In this document: piece by piece, positions 16,002 through 25,488 of the stretch
Position numbering within the stretch: the stretch's first letter is position 1
How the letters are laid out: every line of letters starts with the position of its first letter
DNA from: JAMXLO01 sp963776505
Lineage (GTDB): Bacteria > Pseudomonadota > Alphaproteobacteria > Acetobacterales > Acetobacteraceae
Assembly: GCA_963776505.1 (NCBI GenBank)
Contig: CAVZNH010000053.1
Location: 190,112-254,111 of the forward strand
Length of the DNA stretch: 64,000 nt
Reading direction: 5' to 3'
The notes under the pieces: model-generated
What the model saw: the letters and a program-made list of their open reading frames with translations, nothing else
Told to the model about the DNA's origin: nothing
Database searches by the model: none
Made by a program: the position numbers and the translations under genes

Positions 16002-16871
16002 TCAGCGGTTCATCATCACCGGCAGCCAGGCGCGCTCCAGCACATGGCGCGTGACGCCGCCGAGGATGAGTTGGCGCAGACGGGAGTGTGAGTAGGCGCC
16101 CATCGCCAGCAGATCGCAGTCGAAGTCACGCGCCGCCTTGAGCAGACCGGCGCCGACCGACTTCTCCACCGATTGGAACATCACGATGTCGGCATGCACG
16201 CCATGCAGCGCCAGATAAGCCGCGAGATCCGGCGCCGCAGGGCCACGCCGCTGATAGCCCTCGGCGGAGAGGATGCGCACCGCTTCGGCACGCTGAAGCC
16301 AGGGCAGCGCAGCATACACGGCGGAGGCTGACTCGGCGGTACCGTTCCAGCCGAGGCACACGCGCGCGCCGATCGTGGTGGGCGCGGTCTGCGGTGCGAT
16401 CAGCACCGGTCGGCCGGAATCGAACAGCACGGCATGCAGTGCATCGGACGACGAGACGTCCTCGCCCGCATCCGGATGCGGCACCACGGTCAGGTCGGCA
16501 AGGCGCGCCTGCTGCGCGACAAGGTCCTCCTCGCGGCCGGTGACCGATGCAAAGCTGGCGGTCGCGCAATCGGCGCCCGGATGCGCCTCGGACAGGATGA
16601 CGTCGTGCTGCAGGACGAACCGGTCGAACATCGAGCGGACCGCGTGGGCGCGTTCGCTGCTTTCCTTCTCGGTGGCCGACATCATTTCTTCGATCATCGC
16701 ACCGGACAGGCCCTCGCCGGCGAGCGGCGCGACATCGCGGCTGTCGACGCGGACGTGGAGTGCCGTGACATGGGCATTCCATAACCGGGCGATCATCAGG
16801 CAGGTAGAAAGTGCCGCTTCACCGGCGGCGGTCCCCGTCAAGGGCAGCAGCAGCTTGCGGATGGCCATCAT
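16002..16871 (-). CDS. Tandem universal stress protein
   Basis: A 289-aa protein with two UspA domains. The first (about 4-145) starts RKLLLPLTGTAAGEAAL. The second (about 150-289) ends LLAMGAYSHSRLRQLILGGV, then TRHVL. This contains the G-x2-S/G ATP-binding signature of nucleotide-binding Usps; the first domain looks degenerate. Usps aid survival under starvation, oxygen or redox stress. It is the first gene of a usp-marR-pirin set. A strong hairpin and a 26-aa membrane peptide gene lie just upstream on the same strand. Confidence 0.9.
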   Translation of the reverse strand: MMAIRKLLLPLTGTAAGEAALSTCLMIARLWNAHVTALHVRVDSRDVAPLAGEGLSGAMIEEMMSATEKESSERAHAVRSMFDRFVLQHDVILSEAHPGADCATASFASVTGREEDLVAQQARLADLTVVPHPDAGEDVSSSDALHAVLFDSGRPVLIAPQTAPTTIGARVCLGWNGTAESASAVYAALPWLQRAEAVRILSAEGYQRRGPAAPDLAAYLALHGVHADIVMFQSVEKSVGAGLLKAARDFDCDLLAMGAYSHSRLRQLILGGVTRHVLERAWLPVMMNR

Positions 16872-16971
16872 ATGCCTCCTCGCTTGCAGGTCAGGACTGC
16901 GTTTCTAGCACGGCATGAGCCGGAAGCGCATCACATGCCGGATGGGCGATCCGCGACCGTCAAATGCAAGA

Positions 16972-16997
16972 AGGGCCGATCCCGACGGACCGGCCCT
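16972..16997 (-). terminator. Hairpin terminator downstream of the 26-aa gene
   Basis: AGGGCCG (16972-16978) pairs with CGGCCCT (16991-16997), and the stem extends inwards by TCC/GGA after one A-C mismatch. Read on the minus strand it follows the 26-aa gene by about 20 nt and precedes TCTTGCATTT. It would separate the small genes from usp. A T-rich tail is only partial. Confidence 0.5.
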
Positions 16998-17019
16998 CCT
17001 GGTTTGGCAAATGTCGACT

Positions 17020-17100
17020 CTAGCTGCGTGGGTTCAGGACGGCGCGGCCGATGACTGCGATTGCCAGGGCACCGACCACAATCAGAACTGTGACGATCAT
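17020..17100 (-). CDS. 26-aa single-pass membrane peptide
   Basis: The frame reads MIVTVLIVVGALAIAVIG, then RAVLNPRS and stop: one hydrophobic helix with a short basic, cytoplasmic or periplasmic tail. Support for a real gene is unusually strong. AAGGAGGTGACG sits directly before the ATG, a full-length match to the anti-Shine-Dalgarno, and a hairpin follows the stop. Size and shape resemble KdpF-like or stress-related small membrane proteins, but no family is recognised. It lies between usp and a second small exported protein gene, all on the minus strand. Confidence 0.68.
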   Translation of the reverse strand: MIVTVLIVVGALAIAVIGRAVLNPRS

Positions 17101-17148
17101 CGTCACCTCCTTCGACTGAACTCGACTGCCCTCCGAGCAACTGCGGTA

Positions 17149-17277
17149 TTAGCTGTTGCTGCCAGCGTTCTCGGCGGGCGGGAACAGGTACGTGTTGGAC
17201 GCGTTGGCCGGAGCCGCGAGAGCGACGGTCCCGGACAGCAACGTCAGCACGGCGAGAGCGGCCAATAACTTCTGCAT
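17149..17277 (-). CDS. 42-aa exported small protein
   Basis: The frame has a textbook signal peptide (MQKLLAALAVLTLLSGTVAL, AAPANA) and then about 17 mature residues (SNTYLFPPAENAGSNS). AGGGGGA lies 5 nt before the ATG. I recognise no family; the mature part is small and polar and could be a peptide signal, an envelope peptide or a stress-response product. It is upstream of the 26-aa gene and divergent from the Crp/Fnr gene. Its ribosome site can pair with a sequence about 70 nt upstream. Confidence 0.62.
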   Translation of the reverse strand: MQKLLAALAVLTLLSGTVALAAPANASNTYLFPPAENAGSNS

Positions 17278-17282
17278 GGTAT

Positions 17283-17368
17283 CCCCCTGTGGTTTCCGCC
17301 TGCGGCGGGGTTGACTGTGTCCGTCAGCCGGGTCGGGGCTTCGCTGGTCCGGTCCTGCTGACAGGGGG
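17283..17368 (-). promoter_or_regulatory. Possible ribosome-site-sequestering leader of the 42-aa gene
   Basis: In the minus-strand transcript the ribosome site ACAGGGGG (plus-strand 17290-17283) is exactly complementary to CCCCCTGT about 70 nt earlier (17368-17361). The 8-bp pairing would hide the Shine-Dalgarno, suggesting translational control. C/G runs are common in this genome, so chance pairing is possible. Confidence 0.35.
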
Positions 17369-17406
17369 AAAGTTGCATTCCACCAACGTGGGCGCGCTGA
17401 AGTGCT

Positions 17407-17422
17407 TCACACTCCGATGTGA
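17407..17422. promoter_or_regulatory. Dyad upstream of the Crp/Fnr gene
   Basis: TCACACTCCGATGTGA is a perfect 5-bp dyad (TCACA-N6-TGTGA) about 108 nt before the regulator's ATG. The half-sites match those of CRP but in the reverse arrangement. It could be an autoregulatory site for the adjacent Crp/Fnr protein or for the divergent small gene. Confidence 0.35.
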
Positions 17423-17449
17423 GTCGTTTTTGAGCCGTGTTTAGCGCGT

Positions 17450-17466
17450 CCAGCCCTTTGGGCTGG
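17450..17466 (+). terminator. Hairpin in the Crp/Fnr leader
   Basis: CCAGCCC-TTT-GGGCTGG is a perfect 7-bp stem with a 3-nt loop, followed by TCTGCTGCTGTTTT on the plus strand. It is 64 nt before the Crp/Fnr ATG, so it may end transcription coming from upstream or act as a leader attenuator. Confidence 0.45.
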
Positions 17467-17529
17467 TCTGCTGCTGTTTTGACGCGGTATCCTGGTATTC
17501 CTTTTTCTCACTTCAGTGCTTGGGTAAGC

Positions 17530-18225
17530 ATGACCGCGTTGCTTGGTGTCGCAGCCTTCAAGGGAATGGATCCCGCGGAGCTCGATCGGATCGAGGCGCA
17601 AGGCCGAATTCTTGAGCCGCGCGGCGGCGCTCGGATTTTCGCGGAAGGCGACGCGGCCGACGCCGTCTATGCCATCATCGCCGGCGTGGGACATGTTCGA
17701 ATCGGCTCGCTTGATCCGAACAGCAAGGGTCTGATGATCGAGATCTGGGGCGCCGGTGACATATTCGGTGAAATCGGGGTCATTGACGGCAGCACGCGCA
17801 CGGCCGACGCCGTAGCAGAGGGTCGCGTACGGCTTTTGCGGATCAGCAGCCGGGTATTTCTCGACGCCCTCCACGGCAACCCCGTGCTGGGCGCCAATAT
17901 ATGTCGGATGCTCGCCGCGCGACTGCGCAGAACATCCGGCCTGTTACGGGACGCAACCTTCGAGAGTCTGGAGGTCCGGCTGGCGAGGCAACTGCTTTAC
18001 CTTGCCAAGCGTGAGGGTAGAAGCACTGACCAGGGCCTTCAGCTCGCGGGCCGGTTCCGGCAAGGGGACCTGGCGGATCTGCTCGGCGCCACCACCCGCA
18101 GCATCATCACCATTCTGAATTCCTGGCGCGCAGACGGGCTTGTCATCTACGACCCCGCCAGGGCGCAGCTCACGATTTGCCGCGAAGAGGGCTTGCAGCG
18201 GTTGGCCGGTTCCGCTGCTGGCTGA
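17530..18225 (+). CDS. Crp/Fnr family transcriptional regulator
   Basis: A 231-aa regulator with an N-terminal cyclic-nucleotide-binding fold (ILEPRGGARIFAEGDAADAV, IWGAGDIFGEIGVIDGSTRT) and a C-terminal Crp HTH (FRQGDLADLLGATTRSIITI, LNSWRADGLV). There is no N-terminal Cys cluster, so it is not an FNR-type oxygen sensor. The ligand is unknown. ATG 17530 gives the compact family start; an upstream in-frame extension looks non-coding. Its 3' end overlaps the convergent sensor kinase by about 56 nt. It lies divergent from two tiny genes and a universal stress protein. Confidence 0.9.
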   Translation: MTALLGVAAFKGMDPAELDRIEAQGRILEPRGGARIFAEGDAADAVYAIIAGVGHVRIGSLDPNSKGLMIEIWGAGDIFGEIGVIDGSTRTADAVAEGRVRLLRISSRVFLDALHGNPVLGANICRMLAARLRRTSGLLRDATFESLEVRLARQLLYLAKREGRSTDQGLQLAGRFRQGDLADLLGATTRSIITILNSWRADGLVIYDPARAQLTICREEGLQRLAGSAAG

Positions 18226-19664
18226 TCTCGAGTGCGCCTGCCAGTCCGTTTGATTCCGGAGGAACCCGGGTTTCGTTTGCCGACGCGCCTGCAACGGGCA
18301 GGTAGATCACCACCGTCGTTCCTTTGCCCGGCGACGAATTCGATCGTCAGCGTTCCACCTGATTGATGCACCAGCCCATGCACCTGGCTCAGCCCAAAGC
18401 CGGAACCCTTGCCCACCTCCTTCGTGGTGAAGAATGGTTCGATTGCACGCACTCGAACGTCTTCCTCCATGCCGACGCCGTCGTCGGCGACCGTGAGCTT
18501 CACGTAGCGGCCCGGCAGCAAATCCGGCGTCTTCTGGTCGGGCACGATTTCAGCAATCGCAGTCGTAATCGCGACGCGTCCGCCGTTGGGCATCGCATCG
18601 CGTGCATTCGTCGTCAGGTTGAGAATGGCCTGCTCGATCTGCTCCGTATCCACCAGCACGGGTTCGAGCCCCGCATCAAGTCGCAGCTCGATGCGGCGTC
18701 CAGTCAGCGTGGTCTCCAGCAGCCTCTGCATCCCGCTCAGCACGCCATTCAGATCCGTGGGTCGCGGCACCAGTGGCTGCCTGCGCCCGAAGGCGAGAAG
18801 TTGGCGCGTCAGAGATGCACCGCGTCGGGTGGCATGCAGGATTGCGGCGAGGTCGCTGGCGTGCGTGGAGGACGGACCGAGCCGGCGATCCATGCGTTCC
18901 GCGATTCCGCTCACCACCATGAGAAGGTTGTTGAAGTCGTGCGCGACCGCCGCGGTCAGGCGACCAATGGCTTCCATCTTCTGTGACTGCTGCAGTTTCT
19001 GCTCGGCCAGCAACCGGCTGGAAATCTCCTGTGTCAGCCGGGCATTGGCCGCATCGAGTTCCTTCGTGCGCTCCGCCAGCCTCATCTGGGCGGAAGAGAT
19101 GCCGATGAACCAGCTCTGAAACCTGAAGCTCGCTATGCACATCGCGAGCCCGAAGATCAGGATCATGATGCCGAAAATGACCTGCAGCGTACCGCCTGCG
19201 GCGAGGAAGCGCCCAGCCAGGGGGATTGTCGCAGGCAGGATGAAGGCGACGACCGTGGGAATGTGGGGGGCGTGGACGGTAGCAGCGCCTGCACACATCC
19301 CGGCAATGACAAGCGCCAGGAAGAGCTGGGCCACGTCGGTCGGCGGGAAGAAGACGACGGCACCGAGGCCCCACAGGGCGCCCGAAAGCAAGGCTCCTAT
19401 GACCGATTGGCGAACCCAGAAAGAAAAATGTGCCGGCTCCTCGATCGGACCTGCGGTACCAGCAGCAGCCGACCATCCGTAGGGCGGCCACCGCATATAC
19501 CCCGCCGAGCCAGCACAAAAGCCCGGGGTAGAAGTGAAAGGGCTGAGAACGACCGCAACGAGCGTTGCATTTATGACCACGACGACGAGCGTCAGTGGCA
19601 GCTGCGCATAGACCGCCCGAATACGCTCGGCATCAACGGGATCAGTTGATCGAACTATCTCCAC
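18170..19664 (-). pseudogene. Membrane sensor histidine kinase (frameshifted at the 3' end)
   Basis: The N-terminus has about five or six transmembrane segments (LPLTLVVVVINATLVAVVL, VAQLFLALVIAGMCAGAATV, VIFGIMILIFGLAMCIASF). A coiled coil (ERTKELDAANARLTQE) follows, then a dimerisation/phosphoacceptor helix with AAVAHDFNNLLMVV and a full ATPase domain (NLTTNARDAMPNGG, VADDGVGM, GKGSGFGLSQVHGLV). One extra base near 18340 diverts the end. Removing it gives the usual SSPGKGTTVVIYLP and a stop at 18170. It starts at GTG 19664. It has no receiver domain of its own; the adjacent kinase does. Confidence 0.82.
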
Positions 19665-19718
19665 GGCGAGAACTGCCCGGAATGCCGCTGATCTGACAAC
19701 ATGTCCGTCATTGCTGCC

Positions 19719-22137
19719 CTAAAGCTCGAGCTCCGAAACCGACAATCCGTGCAGTCGGCTCTCATCAATCTCAGACAGCAGCTTTTCCAGTTCAGCGAAC
19801 GTATAAGGCTTGTTGAGCACGGCGTGGAATTCGCCCGGCGCCAGTTGTCCAGCCTCGGTCAGATCCGCGTAGCCGGTGGCAAGCACGATTGGGCAGGTAA
19901 TGCCCCGGTCACGCAGCAGGCGGGCGAGCGCCACGCCGTTCATTCCAGGCATGACGTAGTCGAGGATCACCAGATCCGGCGCCTCTCCTATCTCGTCCAG
20001 GCGATCCAGAGCCTGCTGACCACTGGCCGCCTCGATCACGCAATAGTCGAGTTGCCGCAGCATGTCGGTGGTGACCTCCAGGACCACGGGATCATCATCA
20101 ACCACCAACACCTTCTGCCGCAGGTGCTTCGGCCTGATCGTGGAGGATCCCGGCGACCGGGCAGGAGCAACAGAGCGCGGCAGCCGCAGGTCAACGGTGA
20201 GTACCCTGTCCAGGTTGCGAGCGAATTCGCATCGCGCCGCCGGACTCCTCGATCATGGCCTTCACCTGACTGAGGCCGAGACCTGACCCCAAGGCGCCCT
20301 TGGTCGTGAAGAAGGGTTCTGGCGCGCGGCTCTTCAGGTCACTGTCCATGCCGACGCCGGTGTCTGTCACGGTCATCCGAACATACTCACCTGCCGGAAG
20401 ACCGTCGCCTGGCTGCACCAAGGTTTCGTTCGATGTTGAGAGCGTCAGCACGCCGCCTTCCGGCATCGCATCCCGTGCATTCAGCGCCAAATTCAACAGA
20501 GCTGCTTCCAGTTGACCGGGTTCAGCGCTTGCCGGCCACAGATCTCGGGCGAGCTCGGTGACCACCTTGATGCGACTTCCCAAGGTCGCGGTGCCGAACA
20601 TGGCCACCAGATCCGTGATGAGCTCATTGACGTCAGCGGAGCGCGCGGACAGGGGGCGGCGACGGGAGAAGGCAAGCAGCCGCCTGGTGAGTTGGGCACC
20701 ACGCAGAACCGCCCCGGAAGCCCGCTGCACCCAGACGCGTTGCTTTGTCTGCTCCTCCGACAGGGAATGGCCAAGCAGGTCCAGACTGCCTTGCACCGTC
20801 GCGAGAAGGTTGTTGAAATCGTGTGCTATTCCGCCGGCGAGCTGCCCCACGGCCTGCAGTTTCTGTGCTTGCAGGAGCGCCGCCGCGGTTTTCTCGCGTT
20901 CCGCGATTGCCACCTGCAGCCGGTTATTGGTCAAGAGCAGGTCCTGCGTGCGCTCGGCCACACGGGCCTCGAGCAGATCGGAGTGCTCCTGGAGTTGCTG
21001 CTGCCGCTTCTGCAGCGCCGCGGCCATCTCGTTCCAGGCCGCGGATATCTGGCCGAACTCAGAACTCTCGTCGTAGTCGGGTGCGCGAACCGATAGGCTC
21101 CCTTCGCGCCAGCGCCGGGCGACCGCGACCAGCGCACTGGTCGGGCGGCTGATGAATTTGTTGGCAGCCAACCAGGTGAGAGCAAATACGACGATGGTCA
21201 CAAGCGCCATCAGGATCGCGCCGCGCAACATCGCACGGTTGATGTCGGCCATCAGGTCCGGTTCGTACAGCCCGACCGCAATGAGCAGGTTCTGGGTGGC
21301 GGCGCTTGGAGGAACATAGCTGAACAGACGCTCGGTCCCGTCGACGCTTCTGATCCTGGCGAGGCCGGGGCGTGGAGCACGCACCATGGCCATCGACACA
21401 GCCGGCAATTGATGCCCAACGAACTTGTCGTGTGCAGGGTTGCGGCCTAGCACCACGCCGTCGGCATCCGCGATTGAAAGGACGGCTCCGACCAGAAACG
21501 CCGAGTCGGGCTGCTTGAGTTGGCTGAAGTGCTCGCGCAGCCAGTCGAGGTCGAGAGCGCCGACAAGCCATCCGCCACCGCTGACCTCAGTCGCGCCAAG
21601 CGGGAGGTAATACGGCAGAAAACCGCCGGGATGCTCCGCCGAGCGACCGAAGCGGCCGGCGGTAAACGCCGTGACGGACAGGGCACTGTGGAGCCAGGCG
21701 ATATCGGGTGGTGTTGCCGCCACATCAGGGTCCGAAGCGCACAGGATCTGTCCGTGCGCGTCCAGCAGGACAATGAATGCCAGGCTTGGCGCATTGCGAC
21801 GGATACTGGTCAACCGCAGAGCGCACTCTTTGCCGACCGTGCGGACCTGGTGGAATTCGGCGGCCGTTGCCAGCAGCAGACGCACTCCCTCGCCAATACT
21901 GGCCGTGTCGGCGGCGAGCAGTTGCACCTGATGCATCACCAGATCGTTGACCTGCGCCTTGCGCTCGGCCCACTCGACCCAGCTCACGGCAACCTGCAGA
22001 CCTATCGTTGGGACAAGGCAGATACCGATGATCAACAACAGGCGGGTCGAAATCCGCATGCAGGAGAACCGCCTGAGCCAGCTCCGAAATCGCTGCCCGC
22101 GTTCGATCGGTACGGGGGGTAAATTCTGCAGCATCAT
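19719..22137 (-). pseudogene. Hybrid histidine kinase with extracytoplasmic sensor and receiver domain (frameshifted)
   Basis: One protein of about 805 aa. The first transmembrane helix is LLLIIGICLVPTIGLQVAV, followed by a Cache-like periplasmic domain (about 50-270) and a second helix (AILMALVTIVVFALTWLAAN). HAMP, a coiled coil, GGIAHDFNNLLATVQG and the ATPase motifs (LNLALNARDAMPEGG, GLGLSQVKAM) follow. One inserted base near 20212 separates this from the C-terminal receiver (KVLVVDDDPVVLEV, phospho-Asp in LDYVMPGMNG, Lys in NKPYTF), which stops at 19719. The upstream kinase gene may feed into the same receiver. The ligand is unknown. Confidence 0.85.
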
Positions 22138-22293
22138 AAGCGGCAGCTCTCGTTGATAGCCCGGGCGTAGCCGCAGCGCGGCGCTTGCGGGGTTCGAGCG
22201 CCGACCTCAGCCCGGTTAAGGCTGAAGCGACCTCACGAACCCGGGAGGATTAGGCGAATTTAACCTATTTCAACCAGCTATCGCTTGTGCTTA
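22138..22293. other. Intergenic, nothing recognised
   Basis: About 150 bp between the divergent ends of the hybrid kinase (starts at 22137) and the APH/AAA gene (ends at about 22294). I see no gene, strong hairpin or known repeat. It presumably carries the kinase promoter. Confidence 0.3.
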
Positions 22294-23910
22294 TCACGCT
22301 CTCGTGATCCACAAACTGATCAACTGTTCCACGTTGTTTCTGTTCTGCGACCCCAGACGGGTCGATTTGCGCCAATCAGCCATGATCAATATCTGACCGA
22401 AGATTATGATGATTCCAGCGCTTTCATGAAGGGGATTCTGGTCGCGGGCCTGCGACAGCGCCACCTGGGAGGAGAGCGCATCGATCGCGGTCCAGTCGGC
22501 GGCGTCAGGATGGGTCTCGCTTGCCGCTCGCAGCACGGCGACCGTGGCGTCCGACGCGTCCCTCTGACGGCCGGCGATCCGTGCCTCCAGCTCCGGTAGT
22601 GGCGCTTCGAGCCACAGGCCGACGAACGCAACACCCGCCTCCCGGGCGGCAGTTTCGACCAGTTTCCGAGGGCCCATGTCGATGAAGGTCGCATCGACAA
22701 TAACCGCATGGCCGCCCGCCGCCGCCTCGCGGGCAAGCGCGGCGAGTTCAGTGAATACCGCCTCGCTGGCGTGCGTCGCTGTAGGCCGATTGCGGGAGCC
22801 GCTCCTCAGGCGCCGCTGCATGCAGGCGCTTGCGGATCTCGTCGCTGCGCAGCACCAACGCGCCCGGCGCATTGCCGAGTTCCGGTGCCAGAGCGCGTGC
22901 CAGAGTGGACTTGCCAGTGCCGGGCAACCCGCCGATCGCCACAACGACCGGCGGCGTCGGCTGGAGATAAGCGGCCGCCGCCGCCAGATAGCGCGTCGCA
23001 ACGCTGGCGTTGCCGCGCTTCGCCTCGACATGGGCGCGCACCATCGCGCGCAGCGACAGGAATGGCGGCAATCCAACAGTCAGCGCAGCGTCACCAGTGC
23101 GAGCGACGTAGCGGTTCAGCACGCGGTTCGCCGCCGCCCGCGTGACGCTCTGATCCAGATCCATCAGCAGGAACGCAAGATCGTAGCCCAGATCTATCGT
23201 CGCCATGGCCTCGTCGAACTCCAGCGCGTCGAACGGAACGGGGCGCCCCTGCCACAGGCAGAGATTTCCAAGATGCAGATCGCCATGTGCGCGGCGGACG
23301 AAGCCATCGTGCGCGCGCTGCGCGAGCCACGGCGCAATGCCGTCCAGCGCAGCCAGAATCCGTGTCTGCCAGGCGCGCACTGCCGCTTCGGGCAGGCCGG
23401 CGTCGTGCGCCGATTGGGCGTTGCCCTCGGCAACATGACGCATCGCCGCGACGGCATCTGTTTCAGTCACTGGCGGTAGGGCATGCGATGGAACGCCGCG
23501 ACTGCATCGCCGAGCGCATCGAGAAGTTCCGGAGTGAGCCGACCGGCCGCCGCGACTGCATCGAGGAAATCCTCGGCCGGAACGCGCGCCATGCGCAGGA
23601 CCCAGTCGATCACCGGGCTTTCGCCGGCATCGCCGAGACCGAGCGTGCCATCGGGGCGACGCACGACCGGCACGACATCGCGGTACAGGCCGGGCGCCGC
23701 GACGCGGTTCAGTTCCAGTTCGCGCAGTGTGAAGCGCCGGCGCGCCTCCAACGGCGTGAAGTCGAGGAATGCCAGGCGCACCGCCTTCTTCAACTTCCAC
23801 ACCGTGTCCGCGCCGACGAACACCAGCGATATGTGCGTCTCCAGCGGTTCCGATCCCGCCAAACGGCGCAGGAAGGCCGCGACCTCCGCCTGTTCCGGCG
23901 GTGCGGTCAT
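22294..23910 (-). pseudogene. Bifunctional phosphotransferase/AAA ATP-binding protein (frameshifted)
   Basis: Three frames join into one protein of about 520 aa. The N-terminal half is aminoglycoside-phosphotransferase-like (VFVGADTVWKLKKAVRLAFL, catalytic loop RRAHGDLHLGNLCLWQGR, then DALEFDEAMATIDLGYDLAF). The C-terminal half is a P-loop kinase (VAIGGLPGTGKSTLARALAP, then VIVDATFIDMGPRKLVETAA). COG2187/COG0645 fusions are common in proteobacteria, with unknown substrates; real antibiotic resistance is unlikely. Shifts lie near 23465 and 22790, and the last about 40 residues look unnatural. ATG 23910 is 7 nt downstream of the pdxH stop, so the two form an operon. Confidence 0.8.
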
Positions 23911-23917
23911 CGTCTGG

Positions 23918-24517
23918 TCAGGGGTACAGCTTGCCGATTGTCCAGCCGCCTTGCGTCGCTCTCGTGTAGACCGTGCGGTCGTGCAGCCGGAACGGCATGT
24001 TCTGCCAGAACTCGAACCGTTGGGGGATGATTCGGTAACCGGACCAGTGGGGCGGGCGCGGGATGTCGTCGCCAGGATACCGCGCCTCACTCGCGGCAAG
24101 ACGCCGCTCCAGTTCCGCGCGATCCGGCAATACGCGTGACTGGTCCGACGCCCAGGCACCGAGACGCGATATACGTGGTCGCGTGGCGTAGTACGCATCG
24201 GCTTCAGCGTCGGCAACGTGCTCGACGTAGCCTTCGATGCGGACCTGGCGGCCCAGCGGCTTCCAGTGAAATAGCAGGGCAGCGCGCGCGTTCGCCGCCA
24301 GTTCCTCGCCCTTGCGGCTCTCCTTGTTGGTGTAGAACACGAAGCCACGCTGATCGGCACCCTTCAGCAACACGATGCGGGCCGCCGGCGTGCCGTCCGG
24401 GGTGGCGGTCGCCAGGGTCATGGCGTTGGCGTCCTCCGGTTCGTGCGCCCAGGCCTCCTCCATCCACTCCTGGAACCTGGCAAACGGATCGGTGACGAGC
24501 TGAACGGAATCCGGCAT
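23918..24517 (-). CDS. pdxH: Pyridoxamine 5'-phosphate oxidase
   Basis: A 199-aa FMN enzyme that oxidises pyridoxine/pyridoxamine phosphate to the cofactor PLP. FMN and substrate motifs are ARIVLLKGADQRGFVFYTN, SRKGEELAANARAALLFHWK and the C-terminal PROSITE region (FEFWQNMPFRLHDRTVYTR). ATG 24517 (MPDSVQLVTDPFARF) gives the standard length; the much longer open frame upstream is antisense read-through of fabI. It is divergent from fabI and followed by the APH/AAA fusion gene. Confidence 0.95.
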   Translation of the reverse strand: MPDSVQLVTDPFARFQEWMEEAWAHEPEDANAMTLATATPDGTPAARIVLLKGADQRGFVFYTNKESRKGEELAANARAALLFHWKPLGRQVRIEGYVEHVADAEADAYYATRPRISRLGAWASDQSRVLPDRAELERRLAASEARYPGDDIPRPPHWSGYRIIPQRFEFWQNMPFRLHDRTVYTRATQGGWTIGKLYP

Positions 24518-24646
24518 CGATTGGTCTTTCTCGCGGGCGAGTGCACTCTGCCGCCGCGGGACCTGCACGCCAAGCGTGGATCGCCTGGTCTTGCCCCGCG
24601 ACGGCACGCTGTGCCACCACCGCAGCGACTCGCAAAGGATTAACCG

Positions 24647-25477
24647 ATGCCCGACAGCGCCGCCACGAAAGGCACCGTGATGCAGGGCAAACGTGGCCTG
24701 ATCATGGGAGTAACCAACGAGCGCTCGCTCGGCTGGGGCATCGCGGCCGCTTGTGCCGCGCAGGGAGCGGAGCTTGCATTCACCTATCAGGTGGAAGCGC
24801 TCGGGCGCCGGGTGCGGCCGCTGGCCGCGTCGGTGGGTTCGGATCGGCTGTTCCCGTGCGACGTGGGCAACGAGGCAAGCGTCGACGCGGCCTTCGCGGC
24901 GTTGCGCGAGCAGTGGGACGGCCTGGATTTCCTCGTCCACGCGATCGCCTTCGCGGACAAGACGTATCTGCGCGGGCGGTACCTGGATACGCCGCGTGAG
25001 GCGTTCCTGCAGGCGCTGGACATATCGTGCTATTCGTTCGTCGCCGTCGCGCAGCGAGCGGTGCCGATGATGCGGCCGGGTGGCAGCCTGCTGACGCTCA
25101 CCTATGTCGGTGCCGAGCGCTGGACGCCGCACTACAACGTGATGGGTGTGGCAAAGGCGGCACTCGAAGCATCGGTGCGTTACCTCGCCGCGGACCTGGG
25201 CGGGCAGGGCATCCGGGTGAACGCGATCAGCGCCGGCCCAATCCGCACCGTGGCGTCCGCCGGCATCGGCGATTTCCATTACATCCTGCGCTGGAACCAG
25301 CTGAACTCGCCGATGCAGCGCAACGTGACGATCGAGGATGTCGGTGGGGCGGGGGTCTACCTGCTGTCGGATCTGTCGGCGGGGGTCACCGGCGAGGTTC
25401 ATCACGTGGATTGCGGCTATCATATAGTGGGCATGAAGAACCCAGCCGCACCAGACATTGCCATCGTCGATGGGTGA
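24647..25477 (+). CDS. fabI: Enoyl-[acyl-carrier-protein] reductase (NADH)
   Basis: Last reductive step of type II fatty-acid elongation. It is a 276-aa short-chain reductase with GVTNERSLGWGIAAACAAQG (NADH-binding glycine motif), the active-site pattern LTYVGAERWTPHYNVMGVAK containing both tyrosines and the lysine, and the C-terminal TGEVHHVDCGYHIVGM. It is the target of triclosan in other bacteria. ATG 24647 gives a slightly long N-terminus; an internal ATG at 24680 (MQGKRGLIMG) fits the shortest homologues. A large inverted repeat separates it from aroC. Confidence 0.95.
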   Translation: MPDSAATKGTVMQGKRGLIMGVTNERSLGWGIAAACAAQGAELAFTYQVEALGRRVRPLAASVGSDRLFPCDVGNEASVDAAFAALREQWDGLDFLVHAIAFADKTYLRGRYLDTPREAFLQALDISCYSFVAVAQRAVPMMRPGGSLLTLTYVGAERWTPHYNVMGVAKAALEASVRYLAADLGGQGIRVNAISAGPIRTVASAGIGDFHYILRWNQLNSPMQRNVTIEDVGGAGVYLLSDLSAGVTGEVHHVDCGYHIVGMKNPAAPDIAIVDG

Positions 25478-25488
25478 AATGAGAGGAA

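Noticed and set aside
17407..17422. Canonical CRP site
   Set aside because: Half-sites are in reverse order relative to TGTGA-N6-TCACA, so it is kept only as a dyad.
22294..23910. Aminoglycoside resistance gene
   Set aside because: The phosphotransferase is fused to a P-loop kinase of a housekeeping-type family with no link to resistance.
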